A DNA stretch of 64,000 nt from NCBI RefSeq assembly GCF_018449695.1, contig NZ_JAAVUY010000002.1, positions 62,001 to 126,000 of the forward strand. Reading direction: 5' to 3'. This document shows positions 1-9,547 of the stretch, piece after piece. The stretch comes from Bradyrhizobium sp. dw_411 (GTDB lineage Bacteria; Pseudomonadota; Alphaproteobacteria; Rhizobiales; Xanthobacteraceae). The number at the start of each line of letters is the position of its first letter. Position 1 is the first letter of the stretch. Under the pieces are notes generated by a model that saw only the letters and a list, made by a program, of their open reading frames with translations, did no database searches and was not told the DNA's origin. Position numbers and translations under genes: made by a program.

Positions 1-151
1 ATGCAGATCCGAAACATGATGCCCCCCTGTTGAGGCGGGCTGTATCGCACGAGAATCCCGTTGCCGCAAAATTCTTTGCGGAAGATCGGCCATGGGGGGC
101 GGCTGATTAAATCTCGCGCAAAACGGGATTTAGGCGGCATCGCGGCTAACC

Positions 152-225
152 CTCTAACTCGCAAGCCCGCTTCTAACTCCAAGGTTTGCTTCAACTCGCA
201 GGTCTGTTTCTAACTCGAATGTGAA
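152..225. repeat. Four imperfect copies of an 18-19 bp unit
   Basis: Four head-to-tail units each carry a core like TCTAACTCGCAAG or TTCAACTCGCAGG, starting near 152, 170, 189 and 207. They sit just upstream of the DUF1194 gene. The rest of 1-298 holds no gene that I can support. The function is unknown; the units could be a repeated regulator site or simple local duplication. Confidence 0.5.
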
Positions 226-298
226 CGTCACATGATGTTCCCGCTTTTCGAAATCCGCTTTGCGTGTCAACATCGCGTCACACGACGGGAGGGCCGCT

Positions 299-1165
299 AT
301 GCGCTGGTATGTCTCGATCGGAGCGGTGCTTGTCGCGGGAGCGCTCGCCGGAGGTGACGTCGCGGGCATTGCGGCGCCAAATCCGCAAAGCCGGCTCAGC
401 CATCAATCGGCCGCGAAAGACGACGCGCCGTTGGTCGATGTCGAACTCGTTCTGGCCGTCGATGTCTCCTATTCGATGGATATGGACGAACTTGCGATCC
501 AGCGCGAAGGCTACGCGCAGGCGATCGTTTCCAAGGAATTTCTGCAGGCGCTCAAGGCCCTGCCGAACGGCAAGATTTCGGTGACCTATTTCGAATGGGC
601 CGCCTCGAGCGATCAGAAGATCATCATCCCCTGGCGGGTGATCGATGGTCCGGAAACCGCCGATGCGGTTGCCGAGGAAATCCTGAAAACCCCGATCCGC
701 CGCGCCTCCCGTACCTCGATCTCGGGCGCGATCTATTTTGCGATGCCGCTGTTCGACGAGAATCCGTATCGCGGGCTGCGGCGCGTCATCGATATCTCCG
801 GCGACGGTCCCAACAACAACGGTTCGCCGGTGACCGGCGCGCGCGACATCGCGCTGTCGAAGGGGATCACCATCAACGGTCTGCCGATCATGGTGAAGGA
901 GCCGTCCTATTCGACCATGGATATCGAGAACCTCGATTTTTACTACGAGGATTGCGTGATCGGCGGTCCGGGTTCTTTCGTGGTGTCGATCAAGGACCGC
1001 GACAAATTCAAGGAAGCGATCCGCACCAAGCTGCTGCTCGAAGTCGCCGGCCGCACGCCGGAACGCCCGGTTGTCCCGGTCGCCGAGAAGTCCGTGGTCG
1101 AGAGAGAGCCGCGGGTGTCGTGTTTGATCGGCGAGAAGATCTGGCAGGACCGCTGGGGAAGGTAA
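299..1165 (+). CDS. DUF1194 family secreted vWA-like protein
   Basis: This is a 288-residue protein of the DUF1194 family, which has a von Willebrand factor A-like fold. A signal peptide covers about residues 1-25 (MRWYVSIGAVLVAGALAGG), so the product is probably periplasmic. The metal-site motif DVSYSMD (DxSxS type) follows the first strand at about residue 56, and a second conserved stretch, DISGDGPNNNG, lies near residue 165. The start at 299 is chosen because GGGAGGG lies about 8 bases upstream and because a longer in-frame start at 260 would bury the signal peptide. The biological role of the family is not established. It stands alone, convergent with the methyltransferase gene downstream. 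Family assignment is confident; function is open. Confidence 0.85.
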   Translation: MRWYVSIGAVLVAGALAGGDVAGIAAPNPQSRLSHQSAAKDDAPLVDVELVLAVDVSYSMDMDELAIQREGYAQAIVSKEFLQALKALPNGKISVTYFEWAASSDQKIIIPWRVIDGPETADAVAEEILKTPIRRASRTSISGAIYFAMPLFDENPYRGLRRVIDISGDGPNNNGSPVTGARDIALSKGITINGLPIMVKEPSYSTMDIENLDFYYEDCVIGGPGSFVVSIKDRDKFKEAIRTKLLLEVAGRTPERPVVPVAEKSVVEREPRVSCLIGEKIWQDRWGR

Positions 1166-1170
1166 CGCAA

Positions 1171-1250
1171 ACCCTCATGGTGAGGAGGCGCCAACGGGTC
1201 CGCGCAAGGCGCGGTCCGACGATAAACTCCGCGCCGTCTCGAACCATGGG
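1171..1250. repeat. Palindromic intergenic repeat, family A
   Basis: The ends CCCTCATGGTGAGGAG and CGTCTCGAACCATGGG form an imperfect inverted repeat. The same family, in opposite orientation, recurs inside the element at 11307-11551 (CTCATGGTTCGAGACG ... CTCCTCACCATGAGG). It lies between two convergent genes, where it may also act as a bidirectional terminator. Confidence 0.6.
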
Positions 1251-1302
1251 ATTGTAGCCATCCTTCACGACGCCGCTTGCGCGGCTCCCCAGGATAAGGA
1301 TG

Positions 1303-2568
1303 TCACTTCCTGAACCGCGCCACCAGCTCGACATGCGGCGTATGGCGGAACTGGTCGACCGGCGTCACGCCTTCGATGGTGTAGCCGCCGTCGATCAGGA
1401 TCCGCGCATCGCGGGCGAAGGTCGCGACGTTGCAGGACACCGCGACCACCACGGGGATTTTGCTGGCGGCGAGTTGCTGGGCCTGCGCCTGCGCGCCCTG
1501 GCGCGGCGGGTCGAATACGACGGCGTCGTAGTCGCGTAATTCCTGCGGCACCAACGGACGCCGGAACAGATCGCGGCTCTCGGCCTTGATCGGCTTCAGG
1601 CCGGATGTCGAGGTCGCCGCCTTCTGAAGTGCGGTGACCGCGCCGGCATCGCTGTCGAAGGCCGACACCCGCGACTTCGCGGCCAGTCTCAGCGCAAACG
1701 GTCCGACTCCGCAAAACAGATCGGCGATATGTTTGGCGCGCTTGCAATGTTCCGCGACCAGCGCCGCCAGCGCCTCTTCGCCGGCGACGGTGGCCTGCAG
1801 GAATGAACCCGGCGGCAGCGTCACGCGGGCGGTACCGATCGCGATCGTCGGCGGGGTTCGCATCAGCACCAGCTCGCCATGGCGGGTCAGCCGCGCGAGC
1901 CCGCGTTGCTCGGCCAGTCGCGATAGTGTTGCGATCATGGCGGTCGGCAGCGGCCCGGAGCCGCGCACATCGACATCGAGGCCGTTGTCGGTGGCCGTGA
2001 TCTGGATATCGAGCGGCTTGCCGATCGCTATCAGCAGCTCGGCGATCGCCCGCGCCGCATCCAGCGCGCCGCTCAGGCCGGGATCGAGGATCGGGCAGCG
2101 ATCGATGGGCACGATGTCGTGTGAGTTGGCGGCGGCGAAGCCGACCTTGAGCGCGCCTTGCGAGTCCTTTTGCGAGTCCTTTCGCGCGTCCTGGCGGGCG
2201 TGCAGCGTGATCCGCCGGCGGCCTAAACCGTGGGCATCGACCAGCGGATGCACCTCGCAGGCGATTTTTGCCTGAGCGAGCGTCGAGACTACCAGTTCAC
2301 GTTTCCACGCGCGGTAGTGGTCGGGCTGCCAATGCTGGATCGCGCAGCCGCCGCAGCTTCCAAAATGCGGACAGAATGGTTCGATCCGCTCGGGGCTGGC
2401 GTGTTCTATGGCGAGGAGCCGGCGGCGGTCGGGATGATTGCCGGGCACGGGCGCCACTTCGACGGTCTCGCCGCCCAGCGTGTAGGGCACATATATGGTG
2501 TGGTCGCCGGCATGGGCGATGCCGTCGCCGAGATGACCGACGTGATCGATGACAAGGCGTTCACCCAC
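1303..2568 (-). CDS. 23S rRNA (uracil-5-)-methyltransferase, RumA/RlmD-like
   Basis: A 421-residue class I SAM-dependent RNA m5U methyltransferase of the TrmA/RumA family. A TRAM-like N-terminal part (residues 1-60) is followed by a Cys-rich iron-sulphur cluster motif, [10 protein letters not shown], near residues 65-75. The SAM-binding motif [13 protein letters not shown] is near residue 283, DPPRQGA near 360, and the catalytic cysteine lies in [12 protein letters not shown] near 385. All the expected catalytic motifs are intact, so it should methylate a uridine of 23S rRNA; which one cannot be told from this sequence. Its start overlaps the end of tlyA by 8 bases, so the two rRNA methyltransferases are probably translationally coupled. 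Confidence 0.9.
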   Translation of the reverse strand: MGERLVIDHVGHLGDGIAHAGDHTIYVPYTLGGETVEVAPVPGNHPDRRRLLAIEHASPERIEPFCPHFGSCGGCAIQHWQPDHYRAWKRELVVSTLAQAKIACEVHPLVDAHGLGRRRITLHARQDARKDSQKDSQGALKVGFAAANSHDIVPIDRCPILDPGLSGALDAARAIAELLIAIGKPLDIQITATDNGLDVDVRGSGPLPTAMIATLSRLAEQRGLARLTRHGELVLMRTPPTIAIGTARVTLPPGSFLQATVAGEEALAALVAEHCKRAKHIADLFCGVGPFALRLAAKSRVSAFDSDAGAVTALQKAATSTSGLKPIKAESRDLFRRPLVPQELRDYDAVVFDPPRQGAQAQAQQLAASKIPVVVAVSCNVATFARDARILIDGGYTIEGVTPVDQFRHTPHVELVARFRK

Positions 2569-3301
2569 GGCGCGCGCCGATGAAAAATTCGATATTTCCG
2601 TCCCCGCCCGCGATGGATGATGGAAACACGCTGATATCCGTGCATCCCAGCGACGCTGCGAATGCCGCGATGTCGTCGCAGACTTCCTGGTGCACCTCAG
2701 CGCTGCGGATAATGCCGCGCTTGGAATGTTTCCGCGCGGCCTCGAATTGCGGTTTGATCAGCGCCAGCAAATACATCGGCGCGGCGGCGAGCGACAGGGC
2801 CACGGGCAGCACAGTCTTCAATGAAATGAAACTGACGTCGATCACGACAATATCCGGCCGCATCGGCAGGCGCTTGCCCTCGAAGGCGCGAATATCGGTC
2901 TCCTCCATGGAGACGATCTTGGGATGGCCATGCAGCGAGGGGTGCAGTTGCGCGCGCCCGACATCGACAGCGAATACCATGCTGGCGCCATTGGCCAGCA
3001 ACACTTCGGTAAACCCGCCGGTCGATGCGCCGACATCGAGGCAGACATGATCCTCGATGTCGATCGGGTATCGCTCCAGCGCGCCCGTCAGCTTGACGCC
3101 GCCGCGCGACACAAAGGGATGCGCCGGCTGCGCCTGCAGCACGGCGTCGGCGGGAACGCCCTCGGACGGCTTGACCACCGGTCTGTCATTGGCGGTGACG
3201 AGGCCGGCCTCGATCGCGGCCTGGGCTCGCGCCCGGCTTTCGAACAGGCCGCGCTCGACCAGCAACAAATCCGCGCGCTTGCGAGGGGGCGTATTGGCCA
3301 C
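2561..3301 (-). CDS. tlyA: TlyA-type rRNA 2'-O-methyltransferase
   Basis: A 246-residue protein with an N-terminal S4 RNA-binding domain (residues 8-65, [19 protein letters not shown]) followed by an FtsJ/RrmJ-type methyltransferase domain. The SAM motif [14 protein letters not shown] lies near residue 89, and [13 protein letters not shown] near residue 155 carries the expected catalytic Asp and Lys. Family members 2'-O-methylate cytidines of 16S and 23S rRNA, and the family is often mislabelled hemolysin. It lies between dxs and the RumA-like gene on the same strand. The same dxs-tlyA-methyltransferase order is familiar from Bradyrhizobium relatives. The 62-base gap to dxs contains a hairpin, so it may have its own promoter. 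Confidence 0.9.
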   Translation of the reverse strand: MANTPPRKRADLLLVERGLFESRARAQAAIEAGLVTANDRPVVKPSEGVPADAVLQAQPAHPFVSRGGVKLTGALERYPIDIEDHVCLDVGASTGGFTEVLLANGASMVFAVDVGRAQLHPSLHGHPKIVSMEETDIRAFEGKRLPMRPDIVVIDVSFISLKTVLPVALSLAAAPMYLLALIKPQFEAARKHSKRGIIRSAEVHQEVCDDIAAFAASLGCTDISVFPSSIAGGDGNIEFFIGARRG

Positions 3302-3351
3302 GGTTCAATCCGATACGCGTGTAGAGCAGATTGCGGCCGCAACAGCCGCAA

Positions 3352-3375
3352 AAGCTGGCCGGATCAGGCCAGCTT
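3352..3375 (-). terminator. Hairpin over the dxs stop codon
   Basis: A perfect 9-bp inverted repeat (AAGCTGGCC / GGCCAGCTT, 6-base loop) spans the dxs stop codon, which falls in the loop. On the transcribed (minus) strand it is followed by a short T run (TTTTGCGG). It looks like an intrinsic terminator, though the T tract is short. Confidence 0.45.
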
Positions 3376-5289
3376 CACCGTTTCGGCCTTGAAGTCCTTG
3401 CCGAGAGCTTCGAACACCTTGGCGACGATGCCCTTGGCGTCGAGACCGGCGCGGGCGTACATCGCCGTCGGCGAGTCGTGATCGAGGAATACGTCGGGCA
3501 GCACCATCGAGCGCATCCGCAAGCCGCCGTCGAGCATGCCGTGATCGGACAGCGTCTGCATCACATGGGAGCCGAACCCGCCGATCGAGCCTTCCTCGAT
3601 CGTGAGCAGGATTTCGTGCTCGCGCGCGAGCTTCAGCACCAGGTCGAGGTCGAGCGGCTTCATGAAGCGCGCGTCCGCGATGGTGGTGGAGAGGCCGTGC
3701 GCGGCCAGCTCATCGGCGGCCTTCTCGCATTCGGCCAGACGGGTGCCGAACGACAACAGCGCGATCTTGCTGCCTTCGCGGATGATGCGGCCCTTGCCGA
3801 TCTCAAGCGGGATGCCGACTTCCGGCATTTCGACGCCGCGGCCTTCGCCGCGCGGATAGCGCAGCGAACTCGGGCGATCGTTGATCGCGACTTGCGTTGC
3901 GACCATGTGAACCAGTTCGGCCTCATCCGACGCTGCCATGATGACGAAGTTCGGCAGGCAGCCGAGATAGGCGTTGTCGAACGAGCCGGCATGGGTGGCG
4001 CCGTCGGCGCCGACCAGTCCGGCGCGGTCGATCGCAAATCGGACCGGCAGACCTTGAATCGCCACGTCATGGACGATCTGGTCGTAGCCGCGCTGCAGGA
4101 AGGTCGAGTAGATCGCGCAGAACGGCTTGTAGCCTTCGGTCGCAAGACCCGCGGCGAAGGTCACCGCGTGCTGCTCGGCAATGCCGACGTCGAAGGTGCG
4201 GTCGGGGAAGGCCTTGGCGAAGATGTCGATGCCGGTTCCCGACGGCATCGCCGCGGTGATGCCGACGATCTTGTCGTCCTTCTCCGCTTCCTTGACGAGG
4301 CTCGCGCCGAACACGTTCTGGTACGACGGTGCATTCGGCTTGGCCTTGGCCTGGGCGCCGGTGGCGACGTCGAATTTGACGACCGCGTGGTATTTGTCGG
4401 CGGAAGCTTCCGCCGGGCCATAGCCCTTGCCCTTTTGGGTGACGACATGGACCAGGATCGGGCCGTCCTTCATGTCGCGGACGTTCTTCAGGACGGGCAG
4501 CAGATGGTCGAGGTTATGGCCGTCGATCGGGCCGACATAATAGAAGCCGAGTTCCTCGAACAGCGTGCCGCCGCCGACCATGAAGCCGCGTGAATATTCT
4601 TCGACACGGTTGGCGCGGTCGGCCAGCACTTTCGGCAGACGCTTGTTGATCTGTTTCGCGGCGTCGCGCAGCGAGCGATAGGTCTTGCCCGAGTACAGCC
4701 GCGACAGATAGGCCGACATCGCGCCGACCGGCGGCGCAATCGACATGTCGTTGTCGTTGAGAATGACGATCAGCCGGGAATTCATCGCGCCGGCATTGTT
4801 CATGGCCTCGTAGGCCATGCCGGCGGACATCGCGCCGTCGCCGATCACGGCGATCACATTGTTATCGCCGCCGGAGAGATCGCGGGCTACCGCCATGCCG
4901 AGGCCGGCGGAGATCGAGGTCGAGGAGTGGGCGGCGCCGAACGGATCGTAATCGCTCTCGGTGCGCTTGGTGAAACCGGACAGCCCGCCAGCGGTGCGCA
5001 GCGTGCGGATGCGGTCGCGCCGGCCGGTCAGGATCTTGTGCGGATAGGCCTGATGGCCGACGTCCCAGATCAGGCGATCGCGCGGGGTATCGAACACGTA
5101 ATGCAGCGCGGTGGTCAGTTCGACGACGCCGAGGCCGGCGCCGAAATGGCCGCCCGTCACCGAGACCGCATCGATGGTTTCCTGGCGCAGCTCGTCAGCG
5201 ACTTGCTGGACTTGTTCCACCTTGAGCCGGCGCAGATCTTCCGGTGTCTTGATGGTGTCGAGGAGCGGCGTTTTACTAAATGTGGTCAC
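3364..5289 (-). CDS. dxs: 1-deoxy-D-xylulose-5-phosphate synthase
   Basis: Dxs condenses pyruvate and glyceraldehyde 3-phosphate to DXP, the thiamin-diphosphate-dependent first step of the MEP isoprenoid pathway. The 641-residue length is normal. Visible motifs are the N-terminal [10 protein letters not shown], the ThDP/Mg motif [16 protein letters not shown], the central [10 protein letters not shown], and the C-terminal transketolase region with [17 protein letters not shown] (catalytic Glu). I prefer the GTG start at 5289 ([13 protein letters not shown]), because the family begins this way and a GGA lies upstream. An ATG 21 bases further up (5310) has no ribosome binding site. xseB lies upstream on the same strand but is separated by about 650 bases holding a tandem repeat, so cotranscription is uncertain. 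Confidence 0.97.
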   Translation of the reverse strand: MTTFSKTPLLDTIKTPEDLRRLKVEQVQQVADELRQETIDAVSVTGGHFGAGLGVVELTTALHYVFDTPRDRLIWDVGHQAYPHKILTGRRDRIRTLRTAGGLSGFTKRTESDYDPFGAAHSSTSISAGLGMAVARDLSGGDNNVIAVIGDGAMSAGMAYEAMNNAGAMNSRLIVILNDNDMSIAPPVGAMSAYLSRLYSGKTYRSLRDAAKQINKRLPKVLADRANRVEEYSRGFMVGGGTLFEELGFYYVGPIDGHNLDHLLPVLKNVRDMKDGPILVHVVTQKGKGYGPAEASADKYHAVVKFDVATGAQAKAKPNAPSYQNVFGASLVKEAEKDDKIVGITAAMPSGTGIDIFAKAFPDRTFDVGIAEQHAVTFAAGLATEGYKPFCAIYSTFLQRGYDQIVHDVAIQGLPVRFAIDRAGLVGADGATHAGSFDNAYLGCLPNFVIMAASDEAELVHMVATQVAINDRPSSLRYPRGEGRGVEMPEVGIPLEIGKGRIIREGSKIALLSFGTRLAECEKAADELAAHGLSTTIADARFMKPLDLDLVLKLAREHEILLTIEEGSIGGFGSHVMQTLSDHGMLDGGLRMRSMVLPDVFLDHDSPTAMYARAGLDAKGIVAKVFEALGKDFKAETVKLA

Positions 5290-5310
5290 GGCGATATTCC
5301 AATTTTGCAT

Positions 5311-5820
5311 GTCGGGAAAGCGGCCCGACGTGTGATGGGTTGCGCGGGTTCAGCGCAAAGATAATCCAGACGCCGGATGCCACCTGAGCAGGCCAAGGAG
5401 CACACCAAGGCCTGTTTCAATAGTCTAGATCGGCTCCGGATCGTTCAATGTGATGTACATCACCTTTGGTGACTTCACCCTTCCCAATCATTTTTCCAAG
5501 CTATTTGAGACGCTTACCGCCATCCCAAATCGGCGGAAGGGCGCCCCTCATCAGCCCACAGAACCCCAAGCTTTACACCAAAGCGGCAGCCAAAGCCAAC
5601 CCGCAAGGACATGCCAAGGATATGCCAAGCGTATCAGGCCGGCGTGCATGATGGTGATGGAACCCGGGATTTCAATCGCAATGGGGCATCCCGGAGGGCG
5701 ATTGTAGCAATATCGACGGCATCCAGGCGGCCGATGGCGCCTTTTTGGCGATTTAGCGCGCCGCCCGCTGGCTCCCGGCGATTAACTATCGCCGCAGAGA
5801 GTCGCGTAATTGCATACCCC
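5311..5820. other. Intergenic region upstream of dxs
   Basis: No coding region or RNA gene can be supported here. The longest ORFs lack ribosome binding sites and family resemblance. The region should hold the dxs promoter, but no box can be picked with confidence. Confidence 0.5.
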
Positions 5821-5911
5821 CCAAATGATCTTGCCAAATGATCTTGCCAAATGATCTTGCCAAATGATCTTGCCAAATGATCTTGCCAAATGATCTTGCC
5901 AAATGATCTTG
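5821..5911. repeat. Seven perfect tandem copies of a 13-bp unit
   Basis: The unit CCAAATGATCTTG is repeated seven times without error, followed by a partial CAATGATCC. It begins right after the 3' end of xseB on the transcribed strand. Each unit contains a GATC site. The 13-bp period rules out conserved coding use. Perfect copies suggest recent slippage expansion. Confidence 0.95.
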
Positions 5912-5936
5912 CAATGATCCTTCCGTGAGGGGGAAG

Positions 5937-6188
5937 TTACTGCACGTCGAGCGGTTCGGTCCCGACGGCCTGGCCGCTGGCGTCGGTGGTGATCTTGTCG
6001 ACCCGCGCTTCGGCCTGCCGCAGCAATTCTTCGCAGCGCCGTTTCAGGGCTTCGCCGCGCTCATAGATGGTGACGGATTCTTCCAGCGGGACCTTGCCGT
6101 CTTCCAGCCGCTTGACGATCGATTCAAGCTCTTCGATCGCGCGCTCAAAGCTCAGCTTCTTGACGTCCGCCTGGGTGTTTTCGGCCAT
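5937..6188 (-). CDS. xseB: Exodeoxyribonuclease VII small subunit
   Basis: An 83-residue protein with the XseB signature: the helix LSFERAIEELESIVKRLEDG followed by the second helix of the coiled hairpin, YERGEALKRRCEELL. XseB associates in several copies with XseA to form the exonuclease that degrades single-stranded DNA to oligonucleotides. The size is typical. It follows the HDAC-like gene on the same strand with a gap of about 100 bases. The array of 13-bp repeats begins 25 bases beyond its stop codon. Confidence 0.93.
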   Translation of the reverse strand: MAENTQADVKKLSFERAIEELESIVKRLEDGKVPLEESVTIYERGEALKRRCEELLRQAEARVDKITTDASGQAVGTEPLDVQ

Positions 6189-6286
6189 ATTGTGCTTTTC
6201 CGGATGCGCCCTTTGCCGGCGCGGATTCGAAGATATTTATGCGGGCATATTGTGGCGAGATTTCCAGGGAAGTTACTTGCTGGAAA

Positions 6287-7213
6287 TCACGCGCCCATCA
6301 ATGCGGTGACATGGGCCGCGACTGATTCTTTGAGGCCCTGCAGATCATAGCCACCCTCGAGCACCGACACAATTCGGCCACCGGCGCTGGCGTCGGCGAG
6401 GTCCATCAGCTTGCGCGTGACCCAGCCGAAATCCTCGGCCTGCAGATTAAGCGAGGCGAGGGGATCGCGATGATGCGCGTCGAAGCCGGCCGAAATGATG
6501 ATCAGTTCGGGGCTGAATTTCTTCAACTGCGGCAGGATCACATTCTCGAACGCGGCGCGGAATTTGGCGCCGCCGTCTTCGGAGGCCAGCGGTGCGTTCA
6601 CGATATTGTCGTGCTCGCCGCGTTCGCCGCTGGCGCCGGTGCCGGGAAACAGCGGCATCTGGTGCGTCGAGCAATACATCACGGTCGGGTCGGCCCAGAA
6701 GATGTCCTGGGTGCCATTGCCGTGATGGACGTCGAAATCGACCACCGCGGCGCGGGCGATGCCATATTTGCGCTGCGCGTGGCGCGCCGCGATCGCGGCC
6801 TGGTCGAAAAAGCAGAAGCCCATCGGCTTGTTGGTTTCGGCGTGATGGCCCGGCGGGCGGGTCGCGACGAACGCATTATGATGCGTGCCCGCCATCACCG
6901 CATCGGCCGCGGCCACCGCGCCGCCGACGCCGCGCATCACCGCTTCCCAGGTGCCCGGCGACATCGAGGTGTCGCCGTCGAGATAGACAAGGCCGCTGGC
7001 GGGCGCGATGCGCCTGAGTTCATCGACGTAATGCTCGTCATGGCACAGCGTGACCAGATCGAGCGACCCCTCCGGCGCCGTATCGCGCACCAGCGCATCG
7101 AACTGCTTTTGGCCGAGCACCTCGTTGACCGCGCGAATCCGGTCCGGCCGTTCGGGATGTCCCGGCGGCGTAAGATGGTCGAGGCTGGCGGGATGGCTCA
7201 GAAGAAGCGTCAT
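6287..7213 (-). CDS. Histone deacetylase-like amidohydrolase
   Basis: A 308-residue class II HDAC-like zinc hydrolase of the acetoin-utilisation/acetylpolyamine amidohydrolase type. It opens with HPERPDRIRAV, then shows TRPPGHHAE with the tandem active-site histidines near residue 140, the Zn ligands in DFDVHHGNGTQDIF (about 178-191), and GFDAHHRDP (about 263) with the third ligand. All catalytic residues are present. Likely substrates are acetylated polyamines or lysines, but the sequence does not decide. It is the first gene of the run HDAC-xseB-dxs-tlyA on the minus strand. Confidence 0.92.
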   Translation of the reverse strand: MTLLLSHPASLDHLTPPGHPERPDRIRAVNEVLGQKQFDALVRDTAPEGSLDLVTLCHDEHYVDELRRIAPASGLVYLDGDTSMSPGTWEAVMRGVGGAVAAADAVMAGTHHNAFVATRPPGHHAETNKPMGFCFFDQAAIAARHAQRKYGIARAAVVDFDVHHGNGTQDIFWADPTVMYCSTHQMPLFPGTGASGERGEHDNIVNAPLASEDGGAKFRAAFENVILPQLKKFSPELIIISAGFDAHHRDPLASLNLQAEDFGWVTRKLMDLADASAGGRIVSVLEGGYDLQGLKESVAAHVTALMGA

Positions 7214-7405
7214 GCGATACCCCGGCGCGTTCGACGCGCTTTTCGAGAAGGGGGTAACTTAAGGGTTCGTTGCTGGTTGGGAAAGAGCCGGGGTGACGGC
7301 CGGAACGTCACCGCACCTCGTGTGCCGGAGAAGTCGCTGCGCTTATTGCGCGGGAGGTGAGGGGAGAATAGAATTTTGGTTTCGGCCAGCCTCGGAGAAC
7401 GAGGA

Positions 7406-8347
7406 ATGCTTCCAGCGGATTCCGTTTTGCGGTTGCCCGAGCCTCCCGTGGCCATGTTCAGTGCGCCGGGCCATCGCGACACCATCTGGTCCGATGTGAA
7501 AGGCAGCGTTGTCCATTCGAAAATGATCAAATGGACCGGTGGCGTCGCTGCAACTCACGCGATCGGCAAGGTATCGGGCGCCGCCGAAGTCAGGACGCGG
7601 TCGCTGGAGTTACATTTCTCGTGGAACTCCGGTGTTGCGGAGGCGGATGCGGAATCCGGCAAGCGGGTCTGGGCCTACAAGAACCGGCCGCGCTACAGTC
7701 TTGTTTTGCCGCCAGGCACGAACGTGGAGTTCAGAATCAAGGAGAAATCGAACTACCGCTTTCTCGCGATGGAGTTCGACCCTGAATTTTTTCTGAGAGC
7801 CGCGGAACTCGAGCATCTCGGTTCGGTCGAATTTGCCGAAACCTAGGAGCACGATCACCCGCTGACCTGGCATCTGGCCGAGGCCATCTTTGAGGAGTGT
7901 GAAAGCGTAGCCCGGCAGGGATTGCTCTATTCCGAGACGGCGGCGACTCTGCTGGCGCTACATGTCGTCCGCAATCTCTCCAACCGAAGCCGCCCAACCA
8001 GTCTGCTCCGTCGCGGCGGACTTCCGCCTACAATTCTCTCTCGTGCCTGCGACTACATGAACAGCCGCCTCGGCGACGATATCGCGCTTTCGGAACTTGC
8101 CGCCGTCAGCGGTCTTTCGGCGGGGCATTTTGCATTCGCCTTCAAACAGTCCATGGGAATTTCCCCTCATGGCTGGCTGCGTCGTCAGCGGATAGACGTG
8201 GCCAAGACGCTACTCCGCAATCAGCAACTGAGCCTCTCATCCATTGCAACGAGCGTCGGCTTTGGCAATCAAAGCGCCTTTGGCGTGGCGTTTCGCAAGG
8301 AGACGCGGATGACGCCGACCGCGTGGCGACGGCTTCATTGGTCGTAA
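7406..8347 (+). pseudogene. AraC-family regulator with in-frame amber stop
   Basis: Two ORFs in the same frame (ending at 7846 and starting in frame before 7922) together read as one AraC/XylS regulator of about 313 residues. They are interrupted only by a TAG codon at 7844-7846: EFAET, stop, EHDHPLTWHLAEAIFEE. The N-terminal half is a sensor-like domain. The C-terminal half has both AraC helix-turn-helix motifs (DIALSELAAVSGLSAGHFAFAFKQ and LSLSSIATSVGFGNQSAFGVAFRKE). A start at 7406 is chosen because GGAG lies about 8 bases upstream; a TTG at 7376 is also in frame. The gene is either a recent nonsense pseudogene or a sequencing error. Reinitiation downstream could still make the DNA-binding half. 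The FAH gene downstream may have been its target. Confidence 0.8.
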
Positions 8348-8616
8348 TCACTGTAGCCAACCAATCGCTACTATTTTTTTCCGGAGCCCATGCTGTTGCA
8401 ACATGGTCCGCGTGACCTGCCATGCGTGCCGGCGCAAAGGCGTCTTTGCCTGCCTGACCGGCTTTCGTCCAAAACCGAGGTGTTTCTCGTCAGAACAAGA
8501 TGAAGAGACCATCGCCGATCCACGGATGCTTCGCAAAGATAGCCGGAATACGTACCTTCACTTCCACAATGAGCGTTCCTTGAAACGTCATTTGGCTTTG
8601 TGGTGGAGAGCAGACG

Positions 8617-9441
8617 ATGCAGCAATTCGCGCGTATACTGACGGACAAGGGCGCTGTTCCCGTCATCTTGAAAGGAACGGCGCATCTCGATTTGCGTCCG
8701 GTCGTGTCCGACATCAGCCCGGATACGATAGAAGGCGGCGCGTTGATCGATGTCGATATCTCGCGCCTTTCCCCTGTTGGCGGCGACTTCACCTACCTCG
8801 CGCCCATCAACGGCATGCGGCAGATTGCAGCGACGGGATTCAATTACAAAAAGCACATCGAGGAATTCAAGATGAAGCCGCCCAAGGAGCCGGAGGTGTT
8901 CCTGAAGGCGATAACGTCGCTGACCGGACCTTTCGATCCGATCTCCCGGGGCGGCGATAACAGCGTGAAGCTGGATTGGGAAACGGAGCTTGCGATCGTC
9001 CTCGGTCGCGAGACCAGGAACGTTTCCACTGCCGAAGCGGCGGGCCATATCTTCGGCTATGTCTGCATCAACGACATCTCCGACCGTGCAACGCAAGTCG
9101 ATGAAGAAGGCCAGCAGCATTTGGTGCGCGCCAAGTCGCGGCCGACCTACAGTCCCGTCGGTCCCTATCTGGCGACCGGCATCGATGGCATGAAGCTCGA
9201 CGTCTGGACGAAACTGAACGGTCGATTTGAGCAGCAGGGCAACACGAGCGATATGCTGTTCAGCGTCAACGAAATGGTGGCTTATTTTTCATCGCATATG
9301 ACGCTTCTTCCCGGCGACATCATCGCGACGGGTACGCCGCCGGGCGTCGGTTTCGGCAAGAACCGATTTATGGCGGTCGGTGACGTGCTTGAGTGTGGCA
9401 TCACCGATCTCGGCGCCCAGCGACACGATATTCAGAGCTAG
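8617..9441 (+). CDS. Fumarylacetoacetate hydrolase family protein
   Basis: A 274-residue FAH-family hydrolase/isomerase. After an N-terminal extension, the catalytic domain starts near residue 65 (GFNYKKHIEE). The metal ligands are seen in DWETELAIVLG (ExE near 123), with the conserved CINDISDRATQ after it. The end motif LLPGDIIATGTPPGVGFG is typical. Family members cleave C-C bonds of oxo-acids or isomerise homoprotocatechuate products; the substrate here cannot be assigned. The gene follows the broken AraC regulator by 270 bases on the same strand and is convergent with the 5'-nucleotidase gene. Confidence 0.9.
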   Translation: MQQFARILTDKGAVPVILKGTAHLDLRPVVSDISPDTIEGGALIDVDISRLSPVGGDFTYLAPINGMRQIAATGFNYKKHIEEFKMKPPKEPEVFLKAITSLTGPFDPISRGGDNSVKLDWETELAIVLGRETRNVSTAEAAGHIFGYVCINDISDRATQVDEEGQQHLVRAKSRPTYSPVGPYLATGIDGMKLDVWTKLNGRFEQQGNTSDMLFSVNEMVAYFSSHMTLLPGDIIATGTPPGVGFGKNRFMAVGDVLECGITDLGAQRHDIQS

Positions 9442-9460
9442 GAGCCGCGCGGGAGAAGCC

Positions 9461-9540
9461 GTCATTCCGGGATGGTGCGTAGCACCAGACCCGGAATCTC
9501 GAGATTCCGGGTTCGATGCTTCGCATCGCCCCGGAATGAC
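9461..9540. repeat. Palindromic REP-like element between convergent genes
   Basis: Outer arms GTCATTCCGGG / CCCCGGAATGAC enclose an inner palindrome ACCCGGAATCTCGAGATTCCGGGT. The element fills the gap between the convergent FAH and 5'-nucleotidase genes and could terminate both transcripts. I recall very similar elements scattered through Bradyrhizobium and Rhodopseudomonas genomes. Confidence 0.85.
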
Positions 9541-9547
9541 GGAGCTC

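Noticed and set aside
3331..4593. 420-residue plus-strand ORF across dxs
   Set aside because: It is antisense to a certain dxs gene; its Arg/His/Asp-rich composition is typical of a G+C-rich shadow.
5821..5911. CRISPR array
   Set aside because: The 13-bp units are contiguous with no spacers and there are no cas genes.
8371..9120. 249-residue minus-strand ORF over the FAH gene
   Set aside because: It is antisense to the FAH-family gene with intact metal-site motifs and has no ribosome binding site.
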